Of a stretch of 64,000 nucleotides of DNA, positions 1 to 13,646 are shown one piece after another (position 1 is the first letter of the stretch; each line of letters opens with the position of its first letter). The position numbers and the translations under genes are program-made. Where the stretch lies: contig QEYB01001053.1 of assembly GCA_017562135.1 (NCBI GenBank), positions 248,001 to 312,000 of the forward strand, given 5' to 3'. The stretch comes from Dipylidium caninum. Taxonomy: Eukaryota; Platyhelminthes; Cestoda; Cyclophyllidea; Dipylidiidae. The notes under the pieces were generated by a model. It was not told the DNA's origin and ran no database searches. It saw nothing but the letters and a program-made list of their open reading frames with translations.

Positions 1-3000
1 AATTAAAATATGACATTCCTTGTCGCGCTGAAAGCCTGTCAGTGTCATCGACTGTCAGTGCGTTCCTCGTCTCCTCCGGTGGTCTCGAGTCAAAGCCAAT
101 CGTGTCTTAACACGTTGAGCAACACGGCCTCGGGTGAGTGTCATCGCGGCTGCAGGGGGAAGACGAAGTCGGTGGGCGCCGACGCGGTCCTGACGGAAGA
201 ACAAACGGGGCCTCATTCCTCGAGTAGGGCTGCGGGAAGGCAGACCAGAGCCGGCGAAAGCGCTCCTCTCTCGTCCGTCGCCGGGGGAGTGCTCCGCGTT
301 GTTGCGCAGCCACGTGAGGCACTTCCACGGCATGTTCCACCGTCACGTGGTGTCGAGGGACGGTTCAGCGTGCCATAACTAACCACTGACTTGTCATTCA
401 CCTGCACTTCGGACGCATGTAATCGCCTCCCCGCGCAGACCTCCGCGGTTGGAGGCAGGGTGGGATGCGGAGGGTCCTGTAATCACCTCGTCTGCCCCGT
501 CGAGTGACCGGGAGCCGTCTGTCGTGCTGCTAGGACATTTGCGGTTGTGCAACTCGTCTCCACGTCCATCGTCCGTCATGGAGAACCAACACTGCCCCGA
601 ACGCGGCTCTGAAGGGCCTAGTGGACTCTTTCCCGCCTCCTCCGTCCTCATCCTCTCCTTCTTCGTCGTCTTTTTCATCTTCCCTCTCTCGCCAATCGGC
701 TGGCGTGGCAACATCGGCGAGAGGCGTGAACCAATCGGAGGGCAGACACATCAACGCCCACATGAGAGTGGAGCGAGAGACGCGAAGAAACACCCTTAAC
801 GAGATCGGTTGATCGCCTACTCACCCATTCAGTCGGTAGATCCTCCACCTGTCAGTTGAACTTGCTGGACTCTCGCGCTGCGTCATCGTCTCGCCTTCAT
901 CCACACCAGACATGCTCCAGCGTTTCGTGCAACTGTGTGAACGTTTGAAGTGTGAGTGGACTCTGACAACGTCTAGCCTCCCTCGATTCCCGCCCCGCCC
1001 CGCCCCGCCCCGACCCGCAGCACACCGCCTCGCGCCCCCGGACCCGCCTCCCCTCGGCCGTGGCACGGCGGGCGGACTCGGAGGGTCCGCTGATGCCCGG
1101 GTGGAATTACGAGTCGTTGAGACACCAGGCGAAACGCGACATCGGCGGACGCCGACTTCTTCGGGCGTCTCGTCCCATTCCACCCCGCCTCTCGCCGCCA
1201 TTGCCGCCCCCCCCCCCCGCCAGGCGCCCGGCGTCCTCCGCCCCGCAGGAAACGCGCTCTATCGGTCAAGAGTTTTCGCCTCCCCACGCCGCAACCCCCC
1301 TCTCCCCGGGGTTGCGTAACCATCTCCTCTCCGCGCTTCGCCTTCCCCTTTCCCCACCCATAAACACGCACCGCGGCGTGCTGTAAAGTCAATCATCTTC
1401 CGCGTGCCACTTTCAAGCATAAACTCGCCTGTCTCACGTTTCAGGCGCCCGCCTCCGCCATCGGGCCGCCTAACTCTCCCCTTTCTCCGCCCCCGGCCCC
1501 CCCTCCCCCGCCTTTCAACCTACCCGAGGCGGTGCGAGGAGCATCACGATTGGTCCCCCGGCGCGCTCCAGAGTAAACCTTTCGTCCGAAAGTCTTGCCA
1601 AATCGGTCGACTGCTGAGCAGGCCCTCAACTCCGAGGCGAAAGAGGCCCCGTCGGGCCTATGAGGCAGGCAGGGAGGGGAAGCGAGTCGGTCTGCCGCAG
1701 CCCCGCCCCATAACCACCGGCGCCGCCGCCACGCCACGGCGTGTAGCCTCGTGTTGCGAAATGCGTCTGTTTTTTTCACTTGGCACCATTTCCAAACTCA
1801 CTGAACTGGCCGGGTGATGGGGCACAGAGGGGAGGCCTCCCCCTCTCCGTCCCCGCCTCCCCCACCCCGGCGCCGTCCCAACTGCCTCGGAGAAAGAGAG
1901 CGCGGCAAAGCTGGCGAAGCCAACGTCTCTTCACCACTCCATTTGACTCCAGTTGAGGAGAACTTTGAGTCCCCTCGCTTCGCCTCCTCCGCCGCCCCCA
2001 CCCGCCCCCACCGCCCCTTCCTCAAACCCCTGTTGACCCGGTGTCTGTCAAGCGGATGTCCACTGACCGACACACACACGCGCGGGCATGTTTGGGCGAC
2101 CGGAGGGCGTAGGAGTTGGGGGGGGGGCGGCGGGGGAGGAACGTGACTGCCTCCATGTTAAGTGACACTTTGCGGGGGTAGAATTTTCCTACATTCAAGG
2201 AGAAGTCCTCCTCTTATATGCACGTTTCTGACTTTTTTTTCCCTTCTTCGGGGAATCTACCGCTCCTCCAGCCTCTCTCCGTCTCCACGCGCCCCTCCGT
2301 CTCGTCATCTCTTTTTCTCAGCGTTTTGCCATCCTCCTCCGCGTTCCACTCCCCTTGTCGACGTCTTTTTGCCCTCCCTCAATCACTCGTGGTTGGGAAG
2401 GTCCGCGAGGAGTCCCAACTTCCCCACAACCCTCGCGACTATGACCACGACCGACTTGCAAGTCGTCGAGCGGCCTCCAAATGGGTTTAGTGTCGGTGAA
2501 CCGCGCCTCCGAGCCTCGGAGAAGGCGGACAGCCTTGCACGGCATCGCCGGGGCGGTGGAGCCAGACAGGCGGGCGATTGGGGCGCTTGGGGGAGAGGCG
2601 ATAGTCGTTAAGTCATTGCGACTTCTCCACCGGCCCTCCGCCCCCACGTCGTCTCCTTTCCCGGCCTCCTCCGCCGTTGCCCTGCGAGATCTCGCGCTTC
2701 CTAGGAGCAACCAGGAGGCCCCGAGGTTCTTCACCCCTCCGCCACCCTCAGAATTTGCGATTTCAATGATCCCGACAGTCCATTTCCCTCGACTCCGCCT
2801 CTTCCACGGCTGGAATCGTCGTTTTTTCTTAGGGTGGGCGAACAGCTAATCTCAACAACTGGGGAGGAAGTGCAGAACCGTTTTGCCTCAAATCATCCCC
2901 TCGTGCCTCGATGTGGCGAGTCTCTGCGCTTATAGAAGGACTTCCCTTCGCTCAGAGGATGGAAAGACGTGGAGGGAGAAAGTGGGGACGAGGCCGTGTC

Positions 3001-3431
3001 GGGCGGCTTCCCTCCGAATGTCATTGCCCGCGTCATTTCCAAGTCCACAAGGTGAATGAGCGACATAAGACTCGCCTTGTTGGCGAGCGACAGACGAGTG
3101 GCCGTCGATGCAGCCGTCTCAGCCCGAGTTCAGCCCCTGCGACGGGGAAGACGAGGAGGAAAATGGGATTGTTTGTCTCCAGGCTCATATTCTCCTCTCC
3201 CTCCCGTCAGTCAAGATTGTTTCCCTGATGCCCCATCTCAATTAGTCACATGACAAGGACAATTAGGTTGACGAATGCACTTACGATCACGCGGTAGTGT
3301 CAGTCAGTGGTTGGTCGTGTAAGGCGAGGGAAGCGGTGCGATTCGCGGCCGAGGAGGGGAGTAGCCTCACGGAAGTCTCCTGAATCGGGCGTTGGATGGT
3401 TGAGCAATCCGCATGTGTTTGTGAATTGTAG
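1..3431. other. GC-rich leading region, no gene resolved
   Basis: No conserved protein domain was recognised on either strand. The DNA is CpG- and pyrimidine-rich, with many open frames that look like chance products of base composition. It probably contains the promoter, 5' untranslated region or early exons of the PHACTR-like gene that follows, because the first exon I can define there (from 3432) is preceded by an acceptor and enters in codon phase 1, so at least one upstream coding exon is missing from the model. That exon may be here or to the left of the window. Confidence 0.5.
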
Positions 3432-6400
3432 CGAGGAGAAACACCAGTTTCGAACCCTTTGTCTCCGACTCCGATGACGAACAATCGCCGGGAGTGACAA
3501 CCACCGCGACGCCATCCGTGGCCACGCCCCAACTCGGGAGAAGCGATAGCCCCGAGAGCACCACGGGGAAGGAGGCCGCTCCACTCGCGCAGCCGCCCCC
3601 ACCGCCGCTACGACTTCCCAAATCCATCATCACCGTGGGTAAGTGGCCGCTCACACCCACGCACACGCTGTAGGTTACGACGGAGGAGGAGGAGAAGGAG
3701 GGGCACAAAATGGTCTCTCCAGCCTCAGGAGAAGGCATTACATGATTCTGAGATTGTCACAGCGTCTCCTCCAGCCTAGTGGAGTCGCGGTATCTGGAAA
3801 TGGGGAAGAACCATCTGCCTTTCACCCTGAGGATCCTGTCTTCCCTAGATCAGCTGTAAACTCCCCTCGCCTTTGGTGCAATCTTCTGGCAAACTGCATA
3901 GGTGATGCAATGCAACTTAGAGGGGGGTAGTCCCACCCCCTTTCCAGCCACTAAAGTTTATTTCCCGTGTTATTCGGAAACCGATTAAGTGGAATTAGAA
4001 TCAAATGTTCACCGCTGTGATCCAATAAAGGGAGATAAGGGGAAAGAACTCGGGACGAACGTGCTTTTCACGATGATGTCACTTTCCCTTTTGCCCCGAG
4101 GAATTTGCCACCAAAGCGCTGTTATTTTTGGAAGTGGATGGGAGAGGCAGTAAAAGAAGTTTGTTGTTGTCGAGGCCTCTGCCTCGCATTATCGAGACGT
4201 GAGTGTGTACACAGGAACAAGCATATAGAGACACACACACACAAGAACTGTAGCTTTGCGCGTAGCCATCAAACGGCGTTGCCAAGCTACAGGAACTTAG
4301 CGAGACTCATGAAAGCATCTTGCGCAAGTGGTCCCTCACCAGTTTGCGCTCATTGTTATACTGGTACTCTTAGGCATGGCACTCGCCAACAGTTCTACTT
4401 AGAATAGCTATTAATTGCCAGTGCAAAGCCACTCCCTAATAAAGCTGCTCTGCAAGAATTTTCCTCCGTTACTTACCCCTAGAAAATTCAATATAGCTTT
4501 AAATGGCAAAACGATGAATTTTCTTCCTTTTGAAATTTTGATTTGTTAATTAATTGCAATATTGATTTGATTCCCGCCACTATCGATTTTCTCCTCAGCC
4601 AAAATTAATGCCCGCGTTGTGGGATAGCCGGTGCAGCGTCGTTGCGTTGGGAATCGGAATCTCCAATTGTCCGCCGGTACGTAGTCTTAGCCTGACACAC
4701 AGGGGATGCCTTCATCCTGGTAATTTAGGCGACACGAGTGTCTGGTGCTTACTTGGTCACGATGTGAAGGCCTACGTGTGACCTTACGAGAGCGCTGGGA
4801 ACACGCGGTGGACGTTGGGTTGGTTGTCGCGACAAGTGGCACAAGGCACATTTCCCCCCAAACCTCTGCAATTGCCTCTTTGTAAAAGACTTCTGATTGC
4901 GTATGGGGTGCTACGGAAAACTACGCGCAGTCTGTCAGTCCCTTTCTCGACCAGTAACATGACTTGTCGCTGAGGCGAATTGGAAGTAGTCTGACTAATT
5001 TCGGGGGCGGGGATGGGGGCAAACAGGTAATACTGTAAGTAACGGGAGACGAGGAAGGATCACTGCGTCTTTCTGGCGTCCGGAGTTTCGTCAGTTGCGA
5101 CGCAACCGTGAAAGGTTTCAGCTTAGGTAGACACTGTGGCTGGGACGTACGTGGTCGGTCTGGTTTCTCATCGGACTTGTCGAAATTGTAGCCATCCTCT
5201 TTTACGCTATTTCAGGCTCCCACGTCATCGCGAGGGGTATCCCAGGCAGAATCAGTACGTTAATACGACGGGTCGGCGCCTTTTTGTGCGTAAACTCCTC
5301 TGAGGTCGCGACTTGAATTCTTCCCTCCACTCCTTTTGTAGGTGAAAAGTCCAAATTAACAACAAAAATTATTCAAGGTCAGTTGCTAGACGTGGGTTAG
5401 ACCTTTTTCTGATGACCAAACACCAACTAGTTGCCTGACTGCACTGCTCACTAACAATACCCTATTCCTCACGCCCTCGCTCCCTCCCCTGCCCGATTGT
5501 CTGCTTCCATACGCCTGTCTTTCACACTTGACGACTATTCGGTTGAATGGCGTTGGATTTACTTTCACCCCTCCGAGGTGGATTCACCTTTACTCGCGCG
5601 AACTCCTCTCTGACAGTCGCACTCTTCACTGACGCAAAATGGAGCGTAAAAAAAGACTTGTCACGAGCACCCCGTTGAAATGCCTCAACGTGTATTGCCT
5701 CCTTAAAGTGTTCCGCCAATTTATCTCCTCCGCTCTCATTGTCTGGACCTGCTCAAATGCCATTTCAGTAGCATATGTCGCAGCGGGGCTGCTTTCCATG
5801 CTCCCTCCAGTCGGGCGTCGTGGACACTTCCATTTTCTCTGTGTTGATTGTCTTCTCGTCAACGGACGCGAAGTTTTAACCGAGTGATTTGGCCGTGAAG
5901 GCGAAAACTGTCTTTTGACGGGTTATTCGACTCGCCTTCCACAACGTCACGCCGTCTTGACTGCTCCGCCTTCAAAATCATGTTTCACCCTCCGCCACTC
6001 CACTCTCTCGCACCTTCTTCCGCTCTCGTGTAGATGACACAAATTTAAATCTCAAGGCCACTCAGACTGTTTGTGTGCGTATGTATTTGTGCCTTACGTC
6101 TGCTTCCAACGTTTTTTCATTGTGGTTTTTTGCGCAATGGCTATGCACGCTGACTTCGCCGGTTCTTACGCCTGTTGCCGTGTCTGAGTTGCCACAGGGC
6201 GGGTAAGTTGTGAGGAGAGGCGGCAGAAGCCCGCTCGAAGGCTCGAGGATAATTAACTGGCACCGGCGCCGTAGAATCTCAGTGGTAACAAGCCGTGTAA
6301 CCAATTGTCTTTGTGTCGGTTCGCCAGCAGCATCCCCGTTGGACAGCGGAGCCGGCGTCGGTGACAAAGGAGATGACATCCCGACATCGGCAAAGGCACG

Positions 6401-9400
6401 TACATCACCCGTCATTTCTACTACCTTATCTATCGACTCTTCGTCACCATCGTCGCCGTCCTCCTCGTTTTCTCCGTCGGGCTCTGCGGTGTCCTTCGAC
6501 ACGACCACCGAGTCAGTGACGGTGGCTCCAGCTCTGCAGTTTGACGACGAGGAGAAGACACTGTTCGAGGAGGTGGACATATGGTTATCGTCGAAATCGC
6601 CGCCGCCTTCGCAACCGCCAGCGCAACAAGTGGATTCCAGGAAAGGCGAAGACGCTGATACTGATGACGGGGCCTCCGAGACAGGTGGGCTTTCGTCTGA
6701 ACCCCTGACTCCGCATTTTGACGCCCGTAATCTCCATTTGTCATGCGTTGACTGCTGCTTTGCACTCGTCCGAAGCCCTGGGAGGGTTAGCTTTCTTCGT
6801 AAAGTTGACAGAGCGGCGTCGGTTGCCCGACTTGCAGTCGGACGAGGCGCCTCTTCGACCACAAGCCGGTCTGGACGTGGAAAGAGGTCTTTACACGCCT
6901 CACATCTGACTTCAGACCTTTTTCTTCTTCGTCTTCCAACCGGATTTGTTAGCAAGACGAGTCGACGAGTCCTGTAGGCTCGGCATTGTGACAATGACTT
7001 CGTCGGGGTAACGACGGTCGATTGAGCGGGACAGGCAGACAGGGAAAAGAATTCGCGCCACCACATGGCGAGTTCTTCGTCTGACCTCGCCTCGACTATG
7101 TCACGACGGCGGGTGGACTTTACAGTTGACACGCACACGCCGGGAGGGTGGCGGGGGGATAAAGGAGGCGCCTGGGAGGTTTGGGGTGGAACTTCGGGGG
7201 GGAGGACGAGATGACGGAGTTTGTTTTTCGTCTGGAGGTGTCGGTGACGGGAGATGGTGGCGTCCAGTAAGGCGGCCACCTCCGCCGCCGTGGCTGAAGA
7301 TGCATTTTGATGGAGAATGGCGCACACCACAGCGTCAAACTTCGGTGAGTCGCTCGGCTTTTCCCCTCCTCCTCTTCATTTTATTTTCTCTCGTCTCCCT
7401 TCACTCTCCAATCGTCCGTCGTTCCGCCTGTTCGTCGGTCTGCCAGCGCTTCGCCAGAGGAGTCGCTGTGTTACCTCCGTCTGAGGCGAGAGAGACCATC
7501 TCTTTTTTCCCTTGACGTGATCACGATGGGTTTGGGCTCTCGTAGCGGCGGCGCGAGTGGAGCGACCTCCTTCCTCGTGCCGCCCTCGCAGCCATCGCTT
7601 CTCCCGACTCGGTTGCCGCGGCCCTCGGTTCCTCGTCATCAGCAGTAGAGACGGAGCGTCTGGAGCGAGTATTTCTTGCCACTGAAATGTACAAGCACAT
7701 GCGGATGTCTCCACGCTCCGGTGCTCCACTTTTGAGTGAGCTGGAGCTTTCATCTTCCCGATCGCAACTGCACAATCCGCCCTGTCCTTCCCCGTGTGAG
7801 AGGAGACGATTCGATCGCCTCCTCCTCCCACAGCCTTCGTTTTCGTGTTGACGGGTTCGGATTTCGTGGAAACTTAATTTTCCCTCCTTCACTTGCCGCT
7901 CTCTCCTCCCCCGTCGATTGCGGTGAGTTTGGCGAATCGTCTCTGTGATGTGATTCCGCGAGTAACAGGCGACTTTTCGTGGGTGCGTGTGCGTATGCCA
8001 AGCCGTCTTCTTAGCCGTGGGAGTCGGAGGCGCAGCCACCAACGTTTTTTGCTACTTTAGCTTAAGTAGCTCCTCTTCGGCCGCTTCGGCGAGGCCCGAG
8101 CGCCTCCTGAGTGGCTTTTAACTGGCCTGCCCGACCTTTGCAATCGTCACCTCGACTAATTACGGCCTGTCGCCGACTCCACTGAGGCTTTAATTAATGG
8201 GGGTCGGAGACATCTGCCGACATCTCAGTCGTACCCGCCACCTGCGCAAATGAGTGGATGGGATTCGGCTGAGGCTATTTCCCCATCGAGGCACTAATTC
8301 CCCTTGCCTTCACAGGCAGCAACATCTCCGACATGAGGACTCCCGAGACTGTCGACATTGATGCGGAGACGGCGACCTCCGACCGTTACGACAGTTCCGT
8401 CGAGAGCTCGCAGTGCACAGCCAAGGTCACCGGCCAGTGGGACGGCGAGAATGGAAAGGCCGAGGCGGAGAAGACGAAGGAGTCGCCTTTCGGTGGAGCC
8501 TCGGCGATAGCTTTGAGAGGGGAGGAAGAAGACGGCTCGGATACGTCCCTGTGTATCTCGATCTCGTCTGACGAGGACGAGGACGAGGTCAGCAGTGGCA
8601 GCAGCAGTTCTAGCAGCAGTTCCAGTAGCAGCAGCAGTAGTAGTAGCCGTAGCAGCAGTTCGAGCAGCGAAAGCGATTTGGCGAGGCACGTGACGGCTGT
8701 AGAACGGCGTAAGTCGCTAGGAGAAAGAGATCCTTTCACCGACCTCGTCGAGGAGACGGGGGAGTTGGAGGACGACACCTGCGTGGACGTGGATGAGGCG
8801 AGGGAGGCAGCGGCCATGAGGTGAGTGGACGCGGAGTGCACATTCTCGGGTGAGCCACTAAAGGTTTCGAAAGCCTTCTTCTTCCTTGCCTAGTCGTAAG
8901 TCCGGACCTACGGAGGAGGCGCGACACTCTCACGAAGTCGGTCGGGAGATTGTAAAGACCGACTATGAACCGTCGGCAGGGAAGCACAAGGAGAAACGAC
9001 ATGCCGCCTTAAAGGATCACCTCCAGGCGTCGCCAGACTTGTCGGGAGACGTGGGGGACTCGGATCTCCATCGATTTCCACGCTCCGAGTCGCTGCCCTC
9101 CATTCTCTCCCCCAAACTCCTTGATGAGGACGTGGAGGAGTCGACTTCACCCGCGTCGGCAGCCCTCAAGACTCCTCTGACCGCGTCGTCGTCGTCGTCC
9201 AAAATCCTTCAACCGTCAAAACCCAAGTCCCCCTCGAAGCACCAGGAGGCGGAGAAGGTCGTGGCCGAGGCCGAAGCCGAAGCCGAAGCCGAGGAGGCGT
9301 CGGATGCAGTTGATGGAAGAGCTAGCTCCCCCGTGGTGATGATGGCCCATAGACCCACCAAATTCACCTCCCGTGCAACCTTAAACATCGCCGCGACTCG

Positions 9401-12400
9401 GAGGAGGGACAGCGTGAGCCAGCGAACTGTCGTGATGCAGGACTCCCCCTCCTCCCCGCTGCCCCCCAATGCCGCCTCCGCGGTTACGAGTTCCACCAGG
9501 AACTACATTTTCCCCCGACCGCAAGCGCAGACACCGCCTCGGCAGGTAAGACTTCGACCGACTGGCTCGTCTAGGACAGGTGCGACTCTCCCCCCTTTTT
9601 CCAGACGACGAGGCTCAGCCCGACGGGGGCGGAAAGAGCCCATGAAGGCGTCTGCATCAGCCACTGTCTTTGTCGTCGTCGAATCTTCTGATGATAATAA
9701 CAAAGGTGGTGGTAGTGGTGGGGATTGTCGCATTATTTAGGAAGAGAACGCTTCGCTCATTAGAACAGCCGCGTCCGCGGCCCTGAAAATAGCTCCCCTG
9801 CAGGGTCGGTGGGTGAGGAAGGTCCCGAGGATCGTATATCGACCCCGAGGTCTACTCCAGACGTCCTCTCCGGACGCGATGGTTGGAGCCTTGGCTTACG
9901 GTGTTTGATTGGGATTGAAATGCTCCGTTGGCACCATCGAGGTGGGGATAAACGGACCGAGCTTTGTGGGGTGCGAGGTTTCGGGGGGCGGCCGTCACTC
10001 ACTTCATTGTCATGATGGCCGACGACACCGCCAGGCGATCAAAGAGCAGATGCAGATGCGCGTAATTGTTGCGGTTAGTAATGATTTCTGCCTCTCGTGT
10101 TTGGGTGTTTCACGTCGATCTTCCGCCCCCTCTTCTGTGTGTCTGCGCCTCCGCCATCCGTCTGTGATTATGCTATTTCAGGTCAGTCGGTATACGATAA
10201 TTCGCATCGGACCGAAGGAGGAGGAGAAGGAGCGACAAGCCAGCATTCCAACCGCCTCCACACCCACCCTTCCTCGGCCCACCACCTTACGGACGTCCGG
10301 TGGGGTGCATCGTCGAAAGCACCATGAGACGCATTCCATTAAATCGCCCCTGCAACCGTCTTTCCCTACACCACAGCCCCACACTATCCTGTCACCGCCA
10401 GTCAGGCAGACGAACATTACTACACCAAGGGGTGAGGTTCCTCCTCCCCCCCCTTCCGCTTCCCCTTCTTCCCTTCTCTCCAACTCCCCATTTCCCGCAT
10501 TGGTCGCCCAGCGGGGTCTGGGAAACGCACGATCCTGATTGGCTGCCTGTCCGGGTTGCCCAGAAAGCCCAATTTAATTTTGGAGGTAGAGTTTGGGGGC
10601 CCGAAGACATGTCTTGCAGCAACGGGGACCTTTTGCTACTGTGTCGAGTCATCCGGGAGCTTTGAACGGCCCCGGGACGACAAAAGGAGGAGAGGACGCC
10701 TTTGTGATCTTGTTCGTAGACCAGTCAGGTTGTGATTTGAGGAGAGAGGCGAGAGAAAGAGTCCCCCGCCGTGTGCTACCGGCACTTCTGCCACCTACTT
10801 TCTTTCATCCTCTCCAGCCCCCTTCTCCTCTGATCGGTCGCTTTCGGGGGTTTGGGGAACGCACCATCCTGATTGGCCGTTTGTCTGCGGTGGGAAGAAA
10901 CCCAATTTTAGAGTTAAAGGGAATCAAAGACATATCATTCCACTGCGTCAGGTCTTCTCGGAGCGTTGGGGTGCCCGCGCGCCGACAGGAGGATGAGAGA
11001 ACGCCTCTGAGGCTTGGTTTGTGGGCCTCGCATGCAGTGACTTGAGGTGAGAGGAGAGAGATAGAGTCCTCCCCATTTCCATGCCTCATATCCACCCTAG
11101 GCAAATGATTTACGGTAGGCAAAGTTAACTTCTGGCCGAAGGCACGCAGGGACGCCGAAAGGAGGAAAAAGGGTTATTTGAGGGATTATTGCAGCCCTTC
11201 GCCGACGTAGGTGGGCACACACCCTGGCAGAATACAGCGGAATAAAGCCGCCAGGGCAAGAGCTTATCAAAATCCATCCCAGCCTTTGAAGTGGAACCTC
11301 GGGCGGTTTCTTCTTTGAGGCGATTTTCGTTAACGACACAGCGCCTGGACGGTGAGGCCACCTCCTTCCCTCAATTGCCTCCACCTGTTGTCCTGATGGC
11401 GTCCTGAAACACCGCCGCCGCCCGCCGATTTGTCTGTTCGACCTCCTCCCCACGTCCGTGTAATCGTCTTTGTGGTTGGGCTCTGCTTGTTCTATTCACG
11501 GAGTAAACGAGCCTTGTTACGTTCCCCCCCCCCTCCCGCCGCTTCCGCTCTCAGCCCATATGTCACGCAAATGCCAGTAGGAGCACGGACTGACCGATTT
11601 GGCTGCTTCACCGCCGACGAGGGGGCGAGCGCAGGTGAAGTGAGAGCTGCTGCGAGCTGAGGAACTCGACGAAGGCTTGAGGATGTCCGTGGGTCGTTAG
11701 GACGGAGCTTAAGTGGCTTTTCCCCTTGTCCCCACCGCCAGTCGCCGCTTCCCCTTTTCATTGTGTTTTTTTCACCCTTTCTCATTCAGTCAAACGCCAT
11801 CTAAGCGACAGTCAGGACACCGGTGGCAAGCGTTACTTCTGTCCCGACGGTGTGGTCTTTCGTACCAGCAGCCCCTTCGACGCCACCTCGCACCGGCCGG
11901 ACTCGCGCATTTCTCGGTCCAAAGTCATAATTTCCCCCTTGGGCGCCTATCCCGCCTGGGTGAGTCGATGTTGATAGCTCCGGTGACCCCGTCCGCCCAT
12001 TCAGGCGCTTCCAAGGTTGTCCGCATCGTCTGGGTAAGAGTAGCCCACGGGTATCAGACCCCGTTTTGTCGCAGAAGACTACGTCTGCCCTGAAAACCGC
12101 CCTCCTTCGCCTCTCCTGCCCGGAGAGTTTCGTTGACTGCAGCATTCTACACACACATGCGTTGACCCCAACAGATCGCGGCGACAATCATCCCGCCGGT
12201 CATTCACTCATTTGCCAAAAGGCTCCGCGGCGAGTGCTGGGCCGAGGAGACGAGTGCGCCACTGGTGGGGCTGGAAGGCGGGCAAGAGTGGCCTCGGTCG
12301 CTCAACTCCGACCAGTTAGCAGTCGCCTGAGAGAGGTGAATCTCACTATCGCCTCACTTTCCCTCCTTTCAGCCCAAATCAACTGCTCAACCATACCAAT

Positions 12401-13646
12401 CACACCACCATCATCAGCAGCATCACCATCGTCACCAACATGACAACGGCGTCAATGTGGGAAATGGCAGTGCTGCCCACAACGGGACACGGGAGTTGAA
12501 CGGGGACGAAGTCGGTGTCCCGACAACACCCCTACGCGCTCGTGACACTGGGAACGCGCGCGGAAATCGTGAACGTCCGCGATCCCTGATGGAAGTGAAC
12601 CCATTGTCACCGCCCATCTCCCGCCTGTCTGCCACCTTACCGAACGGCCCGGGCGATGTTGTTGTCGAGAATGCGCTCTTTCATCCATCCGGAGGGTCAA
12701 AGATGAGTGAGCACAGCTCGACCAATGGCAAGAGTAAGAATGCCCCTTCAAGTGATCTCGATCGCTTTTCCTTTCTGCTCCTTCCTGACCCCTCACTCGC
12801 CCAACCGATGGCCCCACTTTCCCACCAATGTGAGGAAAAACAAACGGCGTCTGGAGTTACCTGAGTTGTTGCATTAAAGCAGAGCTGAAAGGCCCCTGGC
12901 GAGGGGTCTTCGGCGAGTTTACACCGACTTTGCCGCTGACGTAGGGACTGGTCGGTAGGGACTGGTCGGCGCGTATCACGCGGTGTGTTCCGCCCTAACC
13001 CACTTTGTCTTCGATGTCAGCCACTTGTCCCGATGTGTTCTCCGACTTGTTCTCAACTATACGCCAATTGAGGGAGTACTTAAACTGCCCAACTGTTTTT
13101 AATGTGGTGTGAGTGGGCGGTAATAATGTCTCTCCCCTCCTTCGTTTTTCAGACAGCTCCCGAAGCTCGCATCGGAAAAACAGGAAGGTACGCGCCTCCT
13201 CCTTAATATTTTTCAGTAGGTGTTTTTGTGTCTACGGGATGTCCCGTTTTTAGGAAGAGGAGAAGGGTTTCGTTTATACCCGCGCCGGCTCACGAACACG
13301 TTTCAGCACACGCTTGGAGGTGATCGAGGCCGACGACTACGACCGACGATCGGAGAAGACATGGTCCAAACTCAGTCTCGCTGACAAGGTATTTTATCTA
13401 GGAAGGAGGAAGGACAACTTGATGGTCCTCTCCAGTGCCTATTCACTCACTTGTTTTTCTTCTATTCCTAGGCTGCGATTCGGGAAGAATTGAATTTGTA
13501 TAAGTCAAATGAAATGAAGGTGCATGAGGACAGCCGCAAATACACTCGGTACGCTTCCTGCCGATGGTATTCAGATTCTACACTAGGGTTTGTCCAAATA
13601 ATCCGCACCACACCTCTTTTCACCCTTCCGTAGCTTCCATCGATGA
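3432..13646 (+). CDS. PHACTR: PHACTR family phosphatase and actin regulator (5' end unresolved)
   Basis: PHACTR proteins bind protein phosphatase 1 (PP1) through a C-terminal tail and usually bind G-actin through RPEL motifs. Proposed exons, all with GT/AG borders and agreeing phases: 3432-3638, 6328-6684, 8316-8820, 8894-9545, 10182-10431, 11790-11959, 12075-12335, 12373-12733, 13153-13187, 13254-13388, 13472-13548, 13634-13646 (TGA). The tail shows RTRF, then DDYDRR, KTWSKLS, ADKAAIREEL, KSNEMKVHEDS and a terminal TRFHR, the family's C-terminal signature; the last codons are split by an 85-base intron, which supports real splicing. The preceding ~900 residues are low complexity: a Ser/acid tract in exon 3, Ala-Glu repeats in exon 4, His/Gln-rich exon 8. 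No RPEL motif (RPxxxEL) is visible. Family assignment is firm from the tail; the middle exons, especially 11790-12335, are less certain, and 6328 could be 6331. Confidence 0.8.
8587..8680 (+). repeat. Poly-serine coding tract in PHACTR-like exon 3
   Basis: Mostly AGC, AGT and TCx codons encode a run of more than 20 serines broken by one arginine, directly after an acidic stretch (DEDEDE). Different serine codons are mixed, so it is a protein-level serine tract and not a clean trinucleotide repeat. It probably forms a disordered, phosphorylatable segment. Confidence 0.75.
10493..11077. repeat. Diverged tandem duplication of about 300 bases in a PHACTR intron
   Basis: A unit at about 10493-10775 recurs at about 10818-11077. 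Shared landmarks in the same order include CGCACSATCCTGATTGGC, a CCCAATTT block, a GAAGACAT/AAAGACAT block, an AGGAGAGGACGCCT-like block, and a closing GAGAGAAAGAGTCC / GAGAGATAGAGTCC block. The copies differ by many substitutions and indels. Each carries an inverted CCAAT (ATTGG), so the unit may be an old regulatory duplication. It lies between proposed exons 10182-10431 and 11790-11959. Confidence 0.65.
12941..12969. repeat. Short tandem repeat, 14-base period
   Basis: The unit GTAGGGACTGGTCG occurs twice in direct succession (the second slightly offset) in a PHACTR-like intron. Confidence 0.7.

Noticed and set aside
6062..7330. 422-codon minus-strand open frame
   Set aside because: It is antisense to a PHACTR-like exon (6328-6684) that has matching splice phases. 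Its Ser/Asp-rich part mirrors the plus-strand coding, and no family was recognised.
12005..12033. Possible 29-base PHACTR exon between two GT/AG-like sites
   Set aside because: It would leave phase 2, which does not fit the next exon at 12075; joining 11959 directly to 12075 keeps the frame.
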